DNA from: an uncultured Marvinbryantia sp.
Lineage (GTDB): Bacteria > Bacillota > Clostridia > Lachnospirales > Lachnospiraceae
Direction: 5' to 3'
DNA: 18,721 nt
Assembly: GCA_934394985.1 (NCBI GenBank)
Contig: CAKRRF010000043.1
Span: 1 to 18,721, forward strand
Shown: positions 16,226-18,721 of the stretch, in pieces
Layout: the number at the start of each line of letters is the position of its first letter
Position numbering within the stretch: position 1 is the stretch's first letter
The notes under the pieces: generated by a model
What the model was told of the DNA's origin: nothing
The model's database searches: none
The model's input: the letters and a program-made list of their open reading frames with translations, nothing else
Translations under genes and position numbers: made by a program

Positions 16226-16402
16226 CAAGAATGCCTCGGCATTCTTGCTGCGAGATGCGCGTCATGCAAAGCATGACATATTTCTTTTGCGCATCTCTGC
16301 AATCCTGCCGGAGGCTATATCAGATGGGGGATTGACTCCCACCACTGATACTAATTTGCTCCTCGCCACCTGAAGAGGTGGGAGTCATCTCACATCTGAT
16401 AT
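16226..16402. repeat. Nested-palindrome element in the permease/URO-D intergenic region
   Basis: Five perfect inverted repeats are packed here: CAAGAATGC/GCATTCTTG (16226-16247), GAGATGCGC/GCGCATCTC (16252-16297) enclosing GTCATGC/GCATGAC (16261-16277), and ATATCAGATG/CATCTGATAT (16317-16402) enclosing GACTCCCACC/GGTGGGAGTC (16334-16386). A small alternative hairpin CCACCT/AGGTGG lies at 16366-16381. It has no significant open frame and no terminal T-run, so it is not a simple terminator. The subterminal hairpins resemble those at ends of IS200/IS605-type elements, so a non-autonomous or remnant mobile element is likely but unproven. Confidence 0.7.
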
Positions 16403-16419
16403 TTACATCAAAATCATAC

Positions 16420-17877
16420 TTAGAATACGATCACTGCATTTGCCAGTGGCCACATCAATGCCATGATAATCACATACGTAATCGCCAGAAAGATAATGCA
16501 ATACTTTGCTGAATTCTGCATGGTAATATGCTCCGGTCCAAAGAACAGTGGTGCCGGAACGGCTGCCGCCGGTGTCAGAAGACCCATAATCGATGCCAGA
16601 CCGATCATGATCACAAATGCCGGCATGTTAATGCCACTGTTGCTAAGCAATGCGATGGCTACTGCATAAATCAGATACATTGTAACTGTGTCGGACATAA
16701 ACTGTGAAATTGCCAGAGCTGCAAATACCAGGATACACATCATTACCATAGTTGGCAGTCCCTGAAGTACCGGTGATAATAAGTTATACATCCAGGTACT
16801 GATTCCGCAGCTTTCCAGATTTACTGCTGCACCAAGTGCTGTTACACAGGCGGTAAACAGAAGCATTCCCATTGGAATAGATTTTACCGTATCACTGAAT
16901 TTTGCAATTGGTTTGCCATCAATATGTATGATACAGCATAATGCCAATGCCAGTACCGGTGGTACGCAGGCACCGATATTATTTAAATAAGTAACAATGC
17001 CCGGTGCAAAACTCTTACCAAACTGTGGGAAGAGCCATGCTATCACGACAATAATAAATAAAACTGTTGATACTTTTCCCTGTTTATTAAGTGGTGCAGA
17101 ATTCTTTTTCATTTCTTCGATGTCGTAATTCTGGAATAAGGTCGTATCCGGTTTCCAGATAAAACGTACAATCAGCATCATGGCGATGTAACAGATAATT
17201 TCAAATGGAATACCTACCATCAGCCACTGACCAAAGGAAATCGTTACACCGAGTGCCGGTGCTGCTGCTGCGATCAGAAGAATCGGCAGGACATGAGAAA
17301 TCGGTGATCCTGCACTGACTACTGCATCGCCCCAGTAAATACCACACATCATAATTGTGTAGAACTCATCACCTTTTTTGTAACCCAGTTTTTTACAGAT
17401 CGTAGCTGCCAGATCAATAAACATAATCGATACTGCTGTTGCTTCCATAAATGTTCCGACTACAAAATATGCTAATGTGAACATAGCCAAAAATGCATAT
17501 GGCCGTCCCTGTACAAATTTTCGTGTAATAAACCATGTCGCAATTTTTTCGATCACACCGGTTGAACTGAGTACTGCGCTCAGTGCCATGCAGGCAATTA
17601 CTGTAATAATAATAAAATTACCCATGGAATTAGCATATACAGTTGCATAAAAATTGGAACCATTGGTCATAACACCTGTCATAACCAGTGCAATAATTGC
17701 AAGTAAACTTACCCAGTCTGTACCTACTGTAATCCAGAGATAAATAACCGGTACAAGAATGCCCAGCATATGAACTCCATCTGTCGTCAATCCGTTCGTG
17801 GCAGGTAACGCAATCATGATGAGAATTCCAATTACAAGTGCTATAAGGCAATGCGTGTACATCTTTTTTTGTGTCAT
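16420..17877 (-). CDS. Ion-transporter-superfamily permease (SLC13/DASS-like)
   Basis: This 485-residue integral membrane protein has roughly 11-12 hydrophobic segments and few charged residues. Two related half-sites typical of the ion-transporter fold are visible: FMEATAVSIMF with AGSPISH in the first half, and FMSDTVTMYLIYAV with LLTPAAAVPAPLFFGP in the second. They correspond in position to the Ser-Asn-Thr substrate loops of dicarboxylate/citrate transporters but do not keep that motif, so the substrate is uncertain. An organic anion is a reasonable guess. I start at the ATG at 17877, preceded by AAGGAGG; the frame extends 26 codons further without a better site. It has its own promoter at 17946-17974. 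It is transcribed toward the URO-D gene but separated from it by the palindrome element, so co-transcription is uncertain. Confidence 0.85.
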   Translation of the reverse strand: MTQKKMYTHCLIALVIGILIMIALPATNGLTTDGVHMLGILVPVIYLWITVGTDWVSLLAIIALVMTGVMTNGSNFYATVYANSMGNFIIITVIACMALSAVLSSTGVIEKIATWFITRKFVQGRPYAFLAMFTLAYFVVGTFMEATAVSIMFIDLAATICKKLGYKKGDEFYTIMMCGIYWGDAVVSAGSPISHVLPILLIAAAAPALGVTISFGQWLMVGIPFEIICYIAMMLIVRFIWKPDTTLFQNYDIEEMKKNSAPLNKQGKVSTVLFIIVVIAWLFPQFGKSFAPGIVTYLNNIGACVPPVLALALCCIIHIDGKPIAKFSDTVKSIPMGMLLFTACVTALGAAVNLESCGISTWMYNLLSPVLQGLPTMVMMCILVFAALAISQFMSDTVTMYLIYAVAIALLSNSGINMPAFVIMIGLASIMGLLTPAAAVPAPLFFGPEHITMQNSAKYCIIFLAITYVIIMALMWPLANAVIVF

Positions 17878-17945
17878 GATGTAATTTTCCTCCTTACTAT
17901 TTAAAACCTTTCCCTTATCACATAACAGATCTGTTGATAATTTGA

Positions 17946-17974
17946 AATTTAGCACTTCTGCACACTATAGTCAA
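17946..17974 (-). promoter_or_regulatory. Promoter of the permease gene
   Basis: On the minus strand TTGACT (17969-17974) and TAAATT (17946-17951) are separated by 17 bases, about 70 bases upstream of the start codon. Confidence 0.65.
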
Positions 17975-18040
17975 TGTTTTCCAGGTTTATTTATCCTTTT
18001 CGCACAATACGTCGCAAATTTTTCATTTTTTATTTTTCAA

Positions 18041-18059
18041 ATTGAACCATCTGTTCAAT
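18041..18059. promoter_or_regulatory. Candidate operator palindrome upstream of the permease gene
   Basis: ATTGAAC, a 5-base spacer CATCT and GTTCAAT make a perfect 7-bp inverted repeat, 67 bases upstream of the permease -35. It has the size and symmetry of a dimer-binding site. The PucR-type regulator encoded nearby is one candidate binder. The only support is symmetry and position. Confidence 0.4.
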
Positions 18060-18148
18060 CTTAATTTTCCCTTCTTGTCATGAAAAAGAATGCATGCTAC
18101 TGTTGCCATAACAGGCTAAGTTATACATTATTTATTTTCAATTTTCAG

Positions 18149-18721
18149 GATTATACCAGAGCAATTGAAGCAAATGTAAACTTCTACAGGAAATTTCAGA
18201 TGTTGGATGCGGACCAACATGCTGCTTTTACCAATGGGCTTGGAAATGAACTGTCCGGTACTACCATCCTGGACTGGCCTGGACGTCCAGGCACAAAAGT
18301 ACCTGATCATTCCACGAGCCTTTCCAAAACTTGCCGGACTGTCTTCTATCAAGTTCAATCCTGCTAATCTGCTGAGCATCTCATATATGAACGGTTTATT
18401 CAGTGATGAAGCTCTGGACGCTTACGAATTGTTAGGTAAAATTGCAATTTCCCAAAAAGAAACTAACAAAGCCAATGCGGAATGTTCCAGACAGATCGCT
18501 GAGATGGGATTTCCACCATTTTATACCGGAGGCGGGGAAGTACCATTTGATGTCATTGGTGACTATTATCGTGGTACTATCCCTACTCTTCTTGATCAGT
18601 TGGAACATGAAGAAGAAATGATCGAATTCTGCGATCGCATCGCAGATATCGAAATTGCCAGTTTCCAGCGTTTCAGGAACTCTGATGCACCTGTGAAACG
18701 TGTCTTCTTCCCAATGCATAA
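18149..18721 (+). pseudogene. Decayed URO-D superfamily gene: N-terminus missing and frame shifted by an internal deletion (runs off the right edge)
   Basis: Two plus-strand frames each read as convincing protein on either side of one point. In the first frame, from 18149, DYTRAIEANVNFYRKFQ leads to DWPGRPGTKVPDHST and then breaks into nonsense and a stop. In the next frame, from about 18309, IPRAFPKLAGLSSIKFNP continues to EVPFDVIGDYYRGTIPTLL and VKRVFFPMH at the window end. Both segments resemble URO-D-family (COG0407) proteins. The switch falls on CATTCCACGAG (18308-18318), consistent with a deletion at a short homology that removed a non-multiple of three. Upstream of 18149 no frame gives a family N-terminus or a ribosome site, so about 80 residues are missing. 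It faces away from the permease gene. The intact 3' half could still be expressed from internal ATGs, but no good site is seen. Confidence 0.7.

Noticed and set aside
16188..16274. N-terminal extension of the URO-D-family protein
   Set aside because: The extra codons fall in the palindrome element and the spacer before the ribosome site; the ATG at 16187 has the good site and a family-like N-terminus.
16317..16402. Rho-independent terminator of the permease gene
   Set aside because: Strong hairpins but no T-run follows on either strand; it fits a repeat or mobile-element remnant better.
18080..18148. ATG at 18080 as the true start of the right-edge plus-strand gene
   Set aside because: No ribosome site, and the 23 residues before DYTRAIEA do not resemble the family; the frame also breaks near 18316, so it is treated as a truncated pseudogene.
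18308..18318. Programmed ribosomal frameshift in the right-edge gene
   Set aside because: No slippery heptamer or downstream structure is apparent, and about 30 residues normally expected between the two segments seem to be missing, which points to deletion.

Overview
The window looks like chromosomal DNA from an anaerobic gut-type Firmicute, most likely Lachnospiraceae (Blautia/Dorea-like). The reasons are moderate-to-low GC, strong AGGAGG-type ribosome binding sites, a T-box leader on a methionyl-tRNA synthetase gene, soluble HdrABC-type electron-transfer genes, a DUF624 (YesL) protein and a GGDEF/REC/HD-GYP signalling protein. This placement is inference from gene content. Nearly all genes are on the minus strand, so the window reads most naturally from right to left. 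Only the yesL-like gene and a broken gene at the right edge are on the plus strand.

Left region (1-4173): a minus-strand operon. A clear promoter (about 4144-4173) leads into a cobalamin riboswitch with its own intrinsic terminator (3834-4117). The genes that follow are an LDH/MDH-family dehydrogenase with the malate-type specificity arginine, then hdrB, hdrC (overlapping the hdrB stop as GTGA) and hdrA, which runs off the left edge. B12 control of a malate dehydrogenase/heterodisulfide-reductase module is the most interesting observation here.

Middle region (4206-10312): a plus-strand yesL-like gene with promoter and bidirectional terminator, and three tandem copies of a 62-bp hairpin-forming repeat. 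Then, on the minus strand, come a housekeeping block of T-box leader, metG, tatD and rsmA/ksgA ending in a strong terminator, and an alpha/beta hydrolase (monoacylglycerol-lipase type) immediately after that terminator.

Upper region (10290-13458): two single genes with near-consensus promoters. One is a 650-residue protein with an N-terminal four-cysteine segment followed by GGDEF, REC and HD-GYP domains. The other is a class B DnaJ/CbpA-type co-chaperone.

Right region (13486-18721): a small catabolic-looking locus. It holds a PucR/CdaR-type regulator, a uroporphyrinogen-decarboxylase (URO-D) superfamily protein and an ion-transporter-superfamily permease (SLC13-like), all on the minus strand. 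Facing away from the permease is a second, decayed URO-D-family gene: its N-terminus is missing and its reading frame jumps at a short microhomology. Between the permease and the intact URO-D gene lies a 177-bp set of nested perfect palindromes that looks like a non-autonomous mobile or extragenic element. The plausible theme is regulated uptake and processing of a small substrate by URO-D/methyltransferase-like enzymes; the substrate cannot be read from the sequence.
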